Positions 18,596 to 28,193 of a stretch of 28,375 bases of DNA are shown here, piece by piece. This stretch comes from Chara braunii (taxonomy: Eukaryota > Streptophyta > Charophyceae > Charales > Characeae). Within the stretch, counting starts at the first letter, position 1. Every line of letters starts with the position of its first letter. The translations under genes were made by a program, and so were the position numbers. The notes beneath the pieces were generated by a model that saw only the letters and a list, made by a program, of their open reading frames with translations, was not told where the DNA came from and searched no databases. The stretch is from contig BFEA01000277.1 of NCBI GenBank assembly GCA_003427395.1, forward strand, positions 280,271 to 308,645, in the 5' to 3' direction.

Positions 18596-19270
18596 GTGAG
18601 GCACAAGGCCTCGACGAGCCCTACTGGGCCCTGTTTCCAGCAATGTCGGCCGCCCTAAGTGAAGGCAGCCCCGACCAAGGACGAGAGGCATATTTTGGAC
18701 TACCACGCAACTGGGAAAATTCAGGCAGTTGCGCAGCGCCAGTTGCTTGAAAGCGCCCCAGGCCCTGGCTGCCTTTTCAGATGTATCTGAGGCAGGCCCT
18801 GGGCCAGAAACACAACATGGGCCGAACACATGCTGCGGGCAGTTGAACACGGGTAACCACTCTAGGCCCTGGGCCTGATTCCCTGGACCGGGGCTCAGCC
18901 GCTTGGGGCCTACCGGAAGCTTCTGGGCAGGGGCCCAGCGCAGTCAGGCCGCACGCAGCCGGCAGGCACTTCCATATAGGAAAGTGCCTGCCCCCCCATT
19001 GGGCATTCGGGCACTTGCTACATGCTGCGCTACTGGCAGGCAAGCGCCCACATGTGCACGGGCGAGCAAGGGATACGCAGGCAGCCATAGCCGAGCTGGC
19101 CTGCGAGGTGCTGGATGGGGCGCATGGTGGTCCTTGGGTGCACGTGGCATCTGTGGGGGGGATCGAGGTTGTGAGTGATGCGAGAGACATACCTGGTGCT
19201 TGAGGCGAAAGGCATTGGCTGAGATCTGCTCGTACTTCGGGGAGCGGTTGACGTCACCAGCGGCATTGTA
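18596..19270 (+). other. GC-rich tract, possibly the 3' LTR of element 2
   Basis: Directly after a purine stretch the sequence starts TGTGAGGCACAAGG, as an LTR would. The tract is GC-rich with repeated GGCCCTGGGCC-like blocks and contains a strong hairpin. I cannot find a matching 5' copy upstream of element 2, and I cannot place its end, so the LTR call rests on position and the TG start only. No gene is seen. Confidence 0.3.
18961..18992. repeat. 11-base perfect inverted repeat (hairpin)
   Basis: Arms GGCAGGCACTT (18961-18971) and AAGTGCCTGCC (18982-18992) are exact complements around a 10-base loop. A run of C follows directly. It is not followed by T, so it is not a bacterial-type terminator. 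Confidence 0.85.
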
Positions 19271-19513
19271 GATAGGCTAGATAGGATCTGCCATTTGTAG
19301 TCCGGGCGCAGAGTGCCAGATAGGAAATCGACATTGGTTCTTTGTTGATGATGATGAGACTATTCCAATATTGTCACTTGTGAGCTTTTGCTGTGCTCTT
19401 GTTTGGTGGAACTCGAGTTGCAATTCTGCTTTTGGTTCGAGGTCACGACTATCTGGTTTCATGTGTATGATGCTGCTTGGTTTCTGGAATTCACTATCGC
19501 TCATTTTCCTTAC

Positions 19514-19635
19514 ACAATCCTGAGGAGGAGAAATTTCACAGGATAAGAACAATCCCGAGGAGGAGGAGGGAGAGAAGAAGGAAATACATCACAGGTTCAG
19601 GACAATCCCAAGGATGAGGAGGAGGAGGAAGAAGG
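19514..19635. repeat. ACAATCC-(GAG)n repeat, three loose copies
   Basis: ACAATCC followed by a GAGGAGGAG-type purine run occurs at 19514, 19549 and 19602. The copies differ in length and are separated by unrelated bases. This lies just past the donor site of the endopeptidase exon, that is, in its downstream intron. Confidence 0.6.
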
Positions 19636-19722
19636 TCGAGGAGGGAGGAGGCAAAAAACATGCCAACGAAGCACTCCAATTTGTCTTGGGTACGAGAACC
19701 GTCTCATAGCCAAGGTGCTCAC

Positions 19723-19804
19723 CTGGTGGGAGGTAAAGAGTGGCAGTTAGCTGAACGCCGTCATTCCGTTGGTAGCGAATGATCTCCTTAGAGAGGTCCT
19801 TCAA
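19723..19804 (-). CDS. CGEP: plastid glutamyl endopeptidase (S9 family), downstream exon
   Basis: The 82-base exon encodes LKDLSKEIIRYQRNDGVQLT followed by ATLYLPP plus the first base of a Gly codon. This closely matches the plant plastid glutamyl endopeptidase, a prolyl-oligopeptidase-family serine peptidase of the stroma, in the segment joining the beta-propeller to the catalytic alpha/beta-hydrolase domain. The acceptor is a clear pyrimidine-rich tract ending TGCAG just before 19804; the donor is CAG followed by GTGAGC at 19722. The reading phase fits the upstream exon at 21064-21165 exactly. Expected next residues (YDP-type, then the GEF segment) are not found on the minus strand to the end of the window, so the following intron is longer than 19 kb, or the gene is broken by the elements. 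Confidence 0.8.
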
Positions 19805-21063
19805 CTGCAGGGCACAAAGAAAATCACCTTCAGGAATCAGAATCCAAATACATGATGTCTGTAGTCCACTGACCACGCTCCCATTGAATGCGTACAAAGC
19901 ATGGAGTCAGCTGAGGGAATGTGCTAAGTTGAATTGAGACTCTTTCTGTGTACGTGCTTGTTAGGCTACAAATGTTTAAACCACCCCTACGTCTGAGGCT
20001 GTTTTTTACACCACTCCTAAGCACTGCGTGCCAAAAAGAATTGAACCGGCACAGGCGCCCTTTTTCTTAGCGCCAGCCGTTCTGGACCAGTAGCCCTGAG
20101 CCTCCGAAACGTACGGGATAACACTGAAACTCTGAGGCCATAGTCTGAACATTGACGGTGAAACAAATGTGAGATCAATCAACAGAGTCCACACCTACGC
20201 TTCTCCCTCTGATATCAATTTCAATCAACATGTGGGGAGTCCATTACTCAGCTTCTGACATGACGTTAGCAACATCACGGACAAGACAAATGTGCAATCC
20301 ATCAACAGATTCAACACCTGGACTTCTTTTTTCAGAGAGCAAAGATGACCATGGTTTGACAAACTGGAGTCAAATTGAAGGGAGCACATCACACACCTAA
20401 ACAAACAAAAGTCAGACAGAAACTGGTTATGCCCTCATTGAGACAAATTGCACCAACCATATTTTTTTTACCATTCTCATTTCTGTGGGGGTTGGCTACA
20501 TCTTGGCGGCTGTTGTCTCATCAAGTAGACCTGCAACCACCTACACCTAAAGACCATCTCATTCAGCTTTTTGTTTTTTTCACCTTAGCAGTGTCAGTGC
20601 AGGATTCTGCACAGCTGTGTCAGGCTCTGACGCTGCATCAATTCTCTCTGTGCTCTCTCCTCAGTTAGGACTTAGGTGGATGTGCAAAGCATGGCTTGCA
20701 AGGTTCATCCAAGCCTCCAAATGAATAGTTTGGAGGTCTAAAGTTCTCCAGAACTTTTAACCTTTGACATAGAAACGAGATGTGGCAATGCAACAAGGTG
20801 ACTAGGTGATCCGCTAATGTCATCTAGCGTGCCTTGCCAATGAGAAAATGAACTGGAATATCACTCCGGGAATTCAATAGAGCCTTGGCTATAAGATATA
20901 GATTTTTCTTTTTTTCTCGGGGAGGGGAGGTGCTGAGGGAGATGAGGAAGAAAAGGTAATTGGGTCTCAGGTCGAGTGTTGGGGGAGCTCAGGTACAACA
21001 CACTCCCTGTGCTCAAGGGACTAAGCAAGCAAGTATGAGGGCAAGCGAGTAAGTGGGCATTAC
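19805..21063 (-). other. intron of the endopeptidase gene
   Basis: The 1259-base intron starts GTAATG and ends in a pyrimidine-rich GTGCCCTGCAG. It holds no gene. Two diverged copies of a segment like ACAAATGTG-AATC-ATCAACAGA occur near 20163 and 20287 on the plus strand. A T-rich run lies near 20461-20475. Confidence 0.75.
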
Positions 21064-21165
21064 CTCCGGGTAGGGATGGGGGAAATTCGTTATTTGGACT
21101 ATTTCCTGATCTGACCATTTCTTCAGGAAGTACTGAGGTGGCTCCCGCTGTGATTCTCTAGAGAA
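21064..21165 (-). CDS. CGEP: plastid glutamyl endopeptidase (S9 family), upstream exon
   Basis: The 102-base exon encodes 34 residues: FSRESQREPPQYFLKKWSDQ then EIVQITNFPHPYPE. The ITNFPHPYP block is a signature of the plant plastid glutamyl endopeptidase. The acceptor TTTTGCAG lies just before 21165 and the donor GAG/GTAATG follows 21064. Joined in phase 0 with the next exon it gives PYPE-LKDLSKE, the same spacing as I recall in land-plant proteins (PYPQ-LASLQKE). The preceding exon (a TSKES-type junction with LKLL or similar upstream) is not visible between 21166 and 22993, so the upstream intron probably contains the minus-strand Ty3/Gypsy element. A pseudogene remnant is the alternative, but splice sites and codons look intact. 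Confidence 0.8.
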
Positions 21166-22993
21166 CTGCAAAACAAGAAAAGACGAACAAGATAAGATGA
21201 ACTGCCAAGGAAAACAATAGAAAACCAAAACATTAAGTTGATAACACTTGGTCCACCGCAACCTTGTGGATGCATGACAAACGGCCACTATCGGTCAACA
21301 GGTTAGTAGTTCAAATCTAGTGTCTATAACGAAAAGCACCTGCCTATGCAGCAAGCAACATCATCAGAGACACATCCTTATGGCAGCAGTCCAGGACCCT
21401 TGGGGCATCACATGCGTTCCTAAAGATCCTTAATGTACTCTCAAACCAACCAAACTACAAACCAGAAGCTCAAACACTGGTTTGTCCTCCCTCAGGCCCC
21501 AGGCATGCAGGCCCCTCCGCTGCAATCACAACTGATTCTAGACCTTCTGGACGTTTTGGCCCAAGGGCTAGTCCTGGGGTTCGCTTCCTAGGAATGGCCC
21601 TTTAGGTCCAGGGTGGTCTTGGCTAGGGTCTAAGCGCCAACGGCTGGTTCCCTTCAGCTGCTGTGGACAAGGGGCCCAGGGTTTGTTTCTTAGGACTGGT
21701 GCCCTATGGCTGGTCTGTCTTGTGTCTAGGGGCCTCAAAAGGGCTGGTCCCGATGGAATGGTGCGGCTAGGATCCAGGGGCCTAGGGCTGGCCCCCTACA
21801 GCTGGTCTACCAACGGTTGAGGGGCCTTGAGGCCCATAGGCCCATATGCAAGGAACCTGAATGTTCACAGCTTGCTTGAGAGCATCCCTCCGCATGCATA
21901 CATGTCATCACACGTACAAAATGGCTTCACACAAAACCAGGTTGAGTATCAATGTCACTTAATACAAAGAGTATCATGAGTTCCAGAGTTTAGTGCCAAC
22001 AAGAGGTAGTCTCCCTCGTCATACAACAGCATGGGATCTGGCTCAGACAGCATCCTCCTTCAGATTACAGATGTGGCGCCAACAGGTAAGTGTCCACCAT
22101 ATCCAGACTCACTTCCTGTCTTCTCTCTCTCTTGATCTCTTCCCTCTCTCTAGAACTATGTCTTGGTTCTCTCACCTCACTATGCATGCACACTCTCACC
22201 TACGAAGATCTACTTTGAATGTCACTCACTGATATGCTACTTACTAACATAGGCTGGCGAGCTATGGCTTCCCTGTAGCCAGCGCCCAGCCTCCCTTCTT
22301 CCTGGCACAGCTCTTCTTCAGCCAGCGCCTCTCCCAGCACTATAGCGCACAAGGGCCTCAGCACTTCCACGCATCAATGCATATGGGAATCTTCCTTGTG
22401 GGGAGGCAGTCTCGTTTCTTATAGTGCTGGCCTCCCCAAACGAGGCCTTTATTCTGTCTGTCTTGGGTCCTCTCCCAGTCCCAGCCTCTGTGGAATGTGT
22501 CCCAGACTCTCTTCCTTCAAGGGTTGCTGCTGCTGCNGCCTGTAGGCCTCAATTTCGGACTGCCTATCTGTATCTAGACTTTCCCTTTGACTCGAATCTG
22601 GACTGAGACTTAACTCTTTGACTTCTTTTTGGACAGACACATCTTTTGTATGAACAGACACTTTTGTTGCACGAACAGACACATTGACTGTACGTATAGA
22701 CACATCCCTGCATGAATAGACATGACTTGCACACCCCCTGGATGAACAGATGTGACCCAAACATTTAAATATGGCAACTGTTCGTCCAGGGGCACAACAG
22801 TAACCTTTGACAATGTCTTTTGCTTTAGTTAGAATGTGACCTTTGACCCAGAGAACATGTCTTTTGATCTGCTTTCACGAATTGGGCTCTGGGCGAGGGA
22901 CCCCAATATGCTGCTTTCGTCGATCAGGGGCTGCATCGGGTAAAGGCCCTTTTACCCTCACCGGACTAGATTCGAAGTCCTCTGAGAAAATCT
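21166..22993. other. non-coding, repeat-rich DNA (probable intron)
   Basis: I find no gene. Between about 21540 and 21850 there are loose repeats built on GGCTGGTCCC and GGCCTAGGGCTGG. Near 22240-22460 there are GGCTTCCCTGTAGCCAGCGC-like segments also used at the end of the window. An N lies in a CTG run at 22538. A minisatellite occupies 22631-22756. A short inverted repeat built on GGACT and AGTCC lies near 22961-22981. Confidence 0.5.
22631..22756. repeat. 19-21-base minisatellite (GAACAGACAC units)
   Basis: Units begin GGACAGACAC at 22631, then GAACAGACAC, GAACAGACAC, GTATAGACAC, GAATAGACATG and GAACAGATGTG. Lengths are 19-21 bases except near the end, where a CCCCCTGGAT insert intervenes. 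The two middle units are each exactly 21 bases and share their first ten bases and their final AC. Confidence 0.8.
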
Positions 22994-23503
22994 TCATCTA
23001 TCAATAACATTTATTCCTCTTTTAACTCTTTCATACGCAGATACAATGTGAGGTGCAGACTCAAGTAAATTTTCTCTTGTAAACCAGCGATCTTCACTTG
23101 GGTCTTGATAGGCGAACCTTACTTTATATTGTCGTTGGGGTCTGCCTCTTCGTCCGGTTTGGAAAGTGCTTTCAACAACAATCTTATCCACGTCATATTT
23201 CCCATCCATACTAGGAGGTATCGCCGATCTGCGACTTGTCACGCAAGGTAGAAACTTTGAGGCGTGAAACACCGGATACATATGCAAATGTAGAGGAATC
23301 TCGAGTACATAAGAAGGTCCATCTACCTCTCCAATCACATCAAGAATTTGCCAAGGTCCTCTGTAGGCGGGTAGTAACTTCTGAGAAATGTTCTCCTCAT
23401 GAGCAAACTCCTTGGACTTAACCCACACCAAATCACCTATAGCGAATTGAGAAGGTCTTCTATGCTTATTTGCCTGTTCCACCATTTGGTGTTGTGCCTT
23501 CAC
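22994..23503 (-). pseudogene. integrase C-terminus and chromodomain of element 3
   Basis: NKHRRPSQFAIGDLVWVKSK, then LLPAYRGPWQILDVIGEVDG and IPLHLHMYPVFHASKF form the integrase tail. The chromodomain follows as GKYDVDKIVVESTFQTGRRG, with the conserved YKVRFAYQDPSEDRWFTREN and a terminal helix to the stop at 22994. It lies 30 bases beyond the integrase core frame, in another frame, implying a small indel near 23530. Such domains bind modified histone tails and guide integration. Confidence 0.8.
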
Positions 23504-23533
23504 TATATTTTCTTTTACCTTTTCAATATCTCG

Positions 23534-24478
23534 TTAATACTGTATTGCAAACTCACTTGTCCCTAGAGGAAGCTTATGTACTTGATCCGGATTTAAGCGA
23601 TCAATGGGTCTACGTGGTCGCCATCCCAAATGCAATTCCATTGGACTCTTGCATGTAGATAGGTGAACAAAGTTGTTATAGGCACTAGCAACTTTGGGCA
23701 AATGTTCATCCCAGTCAATCTGGTCGGGACGTATGTACATGCGCAATGTTTGCTGCAAAACCTTATTCATTTGCTCAGTCTGGTCGTTGGTCTCAGGGTG
23801 TCTACCTAATGACATAGTCAACTTAGAGCCATAGACATTCATGAGTTGTTGCCATTGTTCACTCGTGAAACGTGAATCTCTGTCACTCACAATCGTTAAG
23901 GGATGTCCATAATCCTTTACCCAATGGTTAAAGAATTCCCGGATTACTAATTCAGTCTTAGCTTCCGCTGGTAATGCTACAAACATAGCATACTTACTAA
24001 ATTTGTCAACGATGACCATGACTTGCGTCTTTCCATTCCTGCTTTTCACTTTGGTATCCATAAAATCAATGGATACAGAGTCTCCTAGACCTGTTGGAAT
24101 TGGCAAAGGCTTTAGTAATCCAAGGGGAGGTTGAGTAGTGCTTTTGTTCCTTTGGCACACTTGACAACCTTGCACATAGGCAATGCAATCGGCTTTCATG
24201 CGAGGCCATGTGTAGGAACGCAACAAGCCTGCATAAGTCTTCTTCCAGCCGAAATGGCCTTCAGTATCATGGCATTCCCCCAAGATCAAACTTTTGATCT
24301 CTTCCACATTTGGAATGCAAAGCCTGTCATGCACATTTGTTTGTTCAAACAACAGTCCTTGTGTAACTCGATAGTTAGGAAACTCTTGTGGCGCTTCTTG
24401 CAGACGTTGGATCATAACGCCATTGACAGGATCTGTGGAATACGCATTCCTAATTTTATTTTGCAAGTCGGTGCCCAT
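23534..24478 (-). pseudogene. integrase core of element 3
   Basis: Long open frame with an intact HHCC finger (GECHDTEGHFGWKK and CQVCQRNK), then the DDE triad: SIDFMDTKV, IVSDRDSRFTSEQW and the Glu in ETNDQTEQMNKV. NDQTE replaces the more usual NGQTE but keeps the acidic residue. GLLFEQTNVHDRLCIPNVEE upstream and IRPDQIDWDEHLPKVAS downstream match element 1. It looks the most active-like protein in the window, but it sits in a broken polyprotein. Confidence 0.88.
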
Positions 24479-24499
24479 ATCTAAGTATGTTACAACGAC

Positions 24500-25570
24500 A
24501 CCGAAAAAATCAGATCTTCGACTTAACGCGTCAGCAACAACGTTGTACGTTAACTGGCTTTAACTCAAAGTCATATTGATCGATTTCGGTGGCCCACCTA
24601 GTCAACTTAGGTGTCATTCGTACTTGTGTTTTGAGCCAGCGAAGTGTCTTATGATCTGAGTACACTTTGAAGTGCCTTCCTAGGAGATAGTGTCGCCAAG
24701 ATCAAGAGTTTCTCTGAGAGCATACAACTCTCTCTCGTACGTGGAAGCGGCGACCTTCTCATTAGGCAATCGTCGAGACATAAACTCAACAGGTATGTAC
24801 CCATTCCCATCATCCTGTTGGAGTACAACACCTATCCCATACTGACTGGCGTCGATTGTGACAACAAAGGGCAAAGAAGGATCAACGACCTTCAGAACCG
24901 GGTAGTTAATTAGACATTTCTTTAGGCGTTTAAACGAAGCCGTGCAGTCTAAATCCCACTTCCAGATGGTTTCTTTCTTAAGCAATCTGCGAAGGGGCGC
25001 AACAATTATCATGAAGTGTTTGACGAACTTCCGATAATAGTTGGCTAGCCCAAGGAACGACCGCAACTCAGTCAAAGTGCGGGGGTTTGGCCAATCTCTA
25101 ATGGCTGCAATTTTTGAATCTTCTGGTTTGATACCATCACCATCAAGCACATGCCCTAAATACAAAACCTGACGCTTAGCCCAATCACACTTCTTCAGGT
25201 TTAACTTCAATTTTTCTTCACGCAATTTATTTAGCACAAGTCGAAGGTGCTCGCAATGTTCTTTTAAATCCTTACTAAAAATCAGAATATCATCGAGATA
25301 TATAACCACAAATTTATCAAGCCATTCGCGGAAAAGCTCATTCATTGTTCTTTGGAAAGTTGCAGGTGCATTCATAAGACCAAAAGGCAACACCACAAAC
25401 TCATAATGCCCATACCTTGTTCGAAGGGCAGTCTTGTATTCGTCTTCTGGCTCTACCTCAATCTGATGATAGCCAGACTTTAGATCAATCTTAGTGAAGT
25501 ACTTCCTACCTTGCACTCGATCCAACAAATCGTCTATTCTTGGTAATGGCTCGGCATTTTTGACCGTTAT
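24500..25570 (-). pseudogene. reverse transcriptase (3' part) and RNase H of element 3
   Basis: From ITVKNAEPLPRIDDLLDRV the RT runs through KIDLKSGYHQIEVEPED, FGLMNAPATFQRTMNELF and VVIYLDDILIFSKDL, with both catalytic Asp intact. RNase H follows: VVTIDASQYGIGVVLQQDDG and ASTYERELYALRETLD, then a frameshift near 24690 and, in another frame, SDHKTLRWLKT and ADALSRR with a further small deletion near 24545. The first part of the RT is missing because of the replaced segment upstream. Confidence 0.88.
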
Positions 25571-25795
25571 ATCATTAATATATATATATGTATATATATA
25601 TTGGTATGATTTCGATGCGATGTTTGATTGGTCGTTCTACCCATAAGAGGTTAACGGGGCATCTGGTTTTCAGGCTTGAAATTTATGAAATTAGGGTTTT
25701 GGGCTCAAATTTCATGTTTTTTTGGAATTTCAAGTTTTTGCTATATATGCATTTTGATAGGATTGTCGTAAATGGGCCTGAAAAATGGGTGTTCG
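25571..25795. other. AT-rich DNA replacing part of the RT of element 3
   Basis: The element frame is clear on both sides: SGVVEREHV upstream and ITVKNAEPL downstream on the minus strand. The roughly 70 codons between these points in element 1 are absent. In their place are about 225 bases rich in A and T, beginning with an AT dinucleotide run at about 25576-25602. No similarity to the missing RT part is visible in any frame. Confidence 0.75.
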
Positions 25796-26377
25796 GTTAA
25801 CGTGCTCTCGTTCTACCACACCGCTTGGGGTCTCTGCCACGTCTGCGAACTCTTTCAAAATCTTTTCAATTTCAGGAGATTTTGCCTCTTCTTTAACTTC
25901 ACCCTCTTTCACTGGGCGCACATATGCAACGAAAACTTGATCATACAAGTTATACTTTTTAACATGGCGAGGGAACACGGGGGCACTCATACAACAATGA
26001 GCTAAGTTGCTTTCCTTACCCGATTCATGGAATAGGCGGATCCTCTTCTTTCCACCTTGCGGACTAGGAAACCAACACTCATGGTCCCGCATCTTTATGT
26101 CCGCATTTGCAGCTTCACCCCAATCCATACCTAAAAGAATGTCAAAAGGAAGATTATCTTCCACCAAGAGAGTCAGAGAGTGGAGAACACGGTTCACCTT
26201 CCCCTCTGCTTCGAGCCGGAAGTATATCTTAACCCCTTCAACATATTTATCCATCACTGTTACTGTACTATTAGCTAATTTACTTATTACGGGCTCATCT
26301 AATTGCTTAACCTTTAGCCCGAGTCGCAGCTTTTGCAAACCTTTACTTATGTAGCTGCGTGTAGAACTATCTATCAT
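25790..26377 (-). pseudogene. aspartic protease of element 3
   Basis: The region MIDSSTRSYISKGLQKLRLG through LLVEDNLPFDILLGMDWGEA is the Gypsy protease. The triad reads D-S-S where element 1 has D-S-G-L, consistent with a three-base in-frame deletion of the Gly. The second motif LLGMDWG is intact. A connecting stretch (SGKESNLAHCCMSAPVFPR and on) leads to the RT but ends in the AT-rich replacement. Confidence 0.75.
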
Positions 26378-26646
26378 TCCTCCTACTCTTGCTTTATTGA
26401 CGTCAAGATCTGCAATTATTAGCTGTCCTTATTGTCTCTTCATTTCAGTCCAATCTTGGCGACGAGCGGCCAACTCATCACCCACGCCAGCGAGGGATCC
26501 ATCTAGGGAGGTGCATACGCTTGCCACCTCAAGACAGTGTACTAGATGGGGACTGTCTACCTCTTCAGTTTCTGCCAGTGGGACCTTCGAATGGGAGGAT
26601 TTCTTTTTTTCAACACCCGAAGTCCCTGTAGAGGCAACTGTGACCT

Positions 26647-27711
26647 CTACTGGCTATTCCCTTTTGCCATCCTATAGTCAGGGCAATAAGGGACAATGTG
26701 GTTGGGGTCCCCACATTTCAGGCACTGGTCGACAACTTTTCTTTCCTGCCAAACCTTCTCTGTAACTCCCAGTTTCTTCCATGGTTCCCCTTCGGGTAGA
26801 CCTGGATGAGGTGGGTATGGCTTGTCCCAGTTATTGTACCAAGTGCCTCTTCCTCTTCCCCAGGTAGAATTGTAACCACGGCCACCGTGCGAGGGACCGT
26901 TGCCCCTTCCACCCACCCACCACCCCTCCGGGTACCGGGTCCTCTTCCACCACGTCCGCGACCTCCTCTTCCTCGGCCACGTCCTTTTCCTTGTCGCCCT
27001 CCCCCGCGGGCTGCAACAGCTGCGTAACTCCCCTCCTGAGCTACCAACCCGTTGGGTTCTTCCTCAAGACCATAGTCTATTTGGTCCCAAGAAAGCGATT
27101 CCACACCTCCTTCTTCAAAAATTTCTTTCCCGCCTGCAGATCTTTCCAATAATGGCAATAATTGGCCTCAACCAAGAAGCCAGCATGATCTAATGCAATC
27201 TTGCTGAACTTCTCATATGTCATCCCCTCCTCTTTGGTACGGGGATACAACTGAGTTCGAACGGGTCGGGTAGTGCGCGTGCAAAGCTGTTCAAAATCTG
27301 AGCTGGGGTCGACCCATGTTCAATGCATTCTAATAGTTCATCCATGGTCGCTTTAAGCGCTGAAGTGCTTTTCCATTTTCTATCGGGAAGGTTCAATATT
27401 AACATTTTTGTCCTTCGTGCTAAATTCTTATCTTCAAACCTTTCCCTCACGGCTTTGAGAAAGTCCTCAATGCGGGTTTGTTGGGAATATTCTACCATCG
27501 AATTGCAACCCGCTTCCTTTTGCAGGGAGGTTGCAAAACTCATAGCATCTCCTCCCATGCACGAATTTGCCATCAACACTTTGTCCCAATATGGAATTCG
27601 CTGTCCATAGACATAGGATTCGACTGCCGCCATCCAATGCAACGCACTTTCATCCTTCTTACCCGTGTAAGTCCATGGAATTTTGAGTTTAATCTTATTA
27701 CTTGGTCCCTG
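26647..27711 (-). pseudogene. gag of element 3 with intact zinc knuckle
   Basis: The frame begins near 27711 (SNKIKLKIPWTYTGKKDESA, then LHWMAAVESYVYGQ) and includes KAVRERFEDKNLARRTKMLI and ALPDPFELSCIPVP, a capsid-type gag. A frame change near 27200 leads to acidic and RGG-rich segments, and another to the knuckle CLKCGDPNHIVPYC, which fits CX2CX4HX4C. Similarity to gag of element 1 includes KWKSTSALKATMDELL versus KWKSVRALKSAMDELI. It was probably one polyprotein now split by at least two indels. No certain initiator Met is visible; the frame upstream of 27711 has a stop. Confidence 0.75.
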
Positions 27712-28000
27712 TTACGATCCTGGTCATTTCCCAGTTGCAAATTCACAATGAAAGACAATGCCACCCAATTGCGAAAGAAATGAAAGCACTTGCAAAGAGA
27801 TAGCGACCAGAGGAGAGGTAAAGAAGAAGAAGAAGAAAAAGATGTGCACCAGCAAGACCAATGACAATTCCCCCTTCTCTCTCCACCTTCCTCCTCCTCC
27901 TTCTCTTCACCAATCTTATTCTTCTCTCAATAATAATAATAACAATGAATGGATGAACCAGAATCAATGTCCGAAGTTCCCTCTTACTGCTGACTCAACT

Positions 28001-28024
28001 CAACAACAACAACAACAACAACAA
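28001..28024. repeat. (CAA)8 microsatellite
   Basis: Eight uninterrupted CAA units. An AAT run lies about 75 bases to the left (27930-27944). Confidence 0.95.
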
Positions 28025-28111
28025 TCAGTCCACCATAGCTATGGCTTCCCTCCTTCAGCCTCCTCTCTCATGCATGGGTTATGGCAGACTAATGAGGGTC
28101 TTGCCCTAGCT

Positions 28112-28193
28112 TCCAAAGGACAACTCAGAGCAGCTATGGTGCTGCGCTGATGTCCAAAGGACAACCCAAAGCAGCTATGCCGCTGCTGCCTGG
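28112..28193. repeat. 41-base tandem repeat, two copies
   Basis: TCCAAAGGACAACTCAGAGC starts at 28112 and a close copy, TCCAAAGGACAACCCAAAGC, starts at 28153; both continue with AGCTATG and a GCTGC-type end. The 41-base spacing breaks any reading frame through the repeat. Confidence 0.85.

Larger units (their letters stand above)
22994..27711 (-). mobile_element. Ty3/Gypsy chromovirus element 3, best preserved, with an interrupted RT
   Basis: Minus-strand order gag, zinc knuckle, protease, RT, RNase H, integrase, chromodomain. RT motif C (YLDD) and all three integrase acidic residues are intact. Defects are frameshifts in gag and near 24690 and 24545, a shortened protease motif, and replacement of about 210 bases of RT by foreign AT-rich DNA. 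LTRs were not recognised on either side. It is a sister of element 1. Confidence 0.9.

Noticed and set aside
18777-19266. Several open frames on both strands in the GC-rich tract
   Set aside because: High GC leaves few stops; composition is Ala/Arg/Pro-rich in every frame with no motifs.
19277-19552. Minus-strand frame as next exon of the endopeptidase
   Set aside because: It lacks the expected YDP/GEF-type sequence and a suitable acceptor.
22449-22813. Minus-strand Val/Ser/Cys-rich frames near the minisatellite
   Set aside because: The repetition comes from the 21-base units, which give periodic peptides in all three frames.
27743-27967. Minus-strand frame upstream of gag of element 3
   Set aside because: Low-complexity complement of AAT, GAA and CTC runs; no link in frame to gag.
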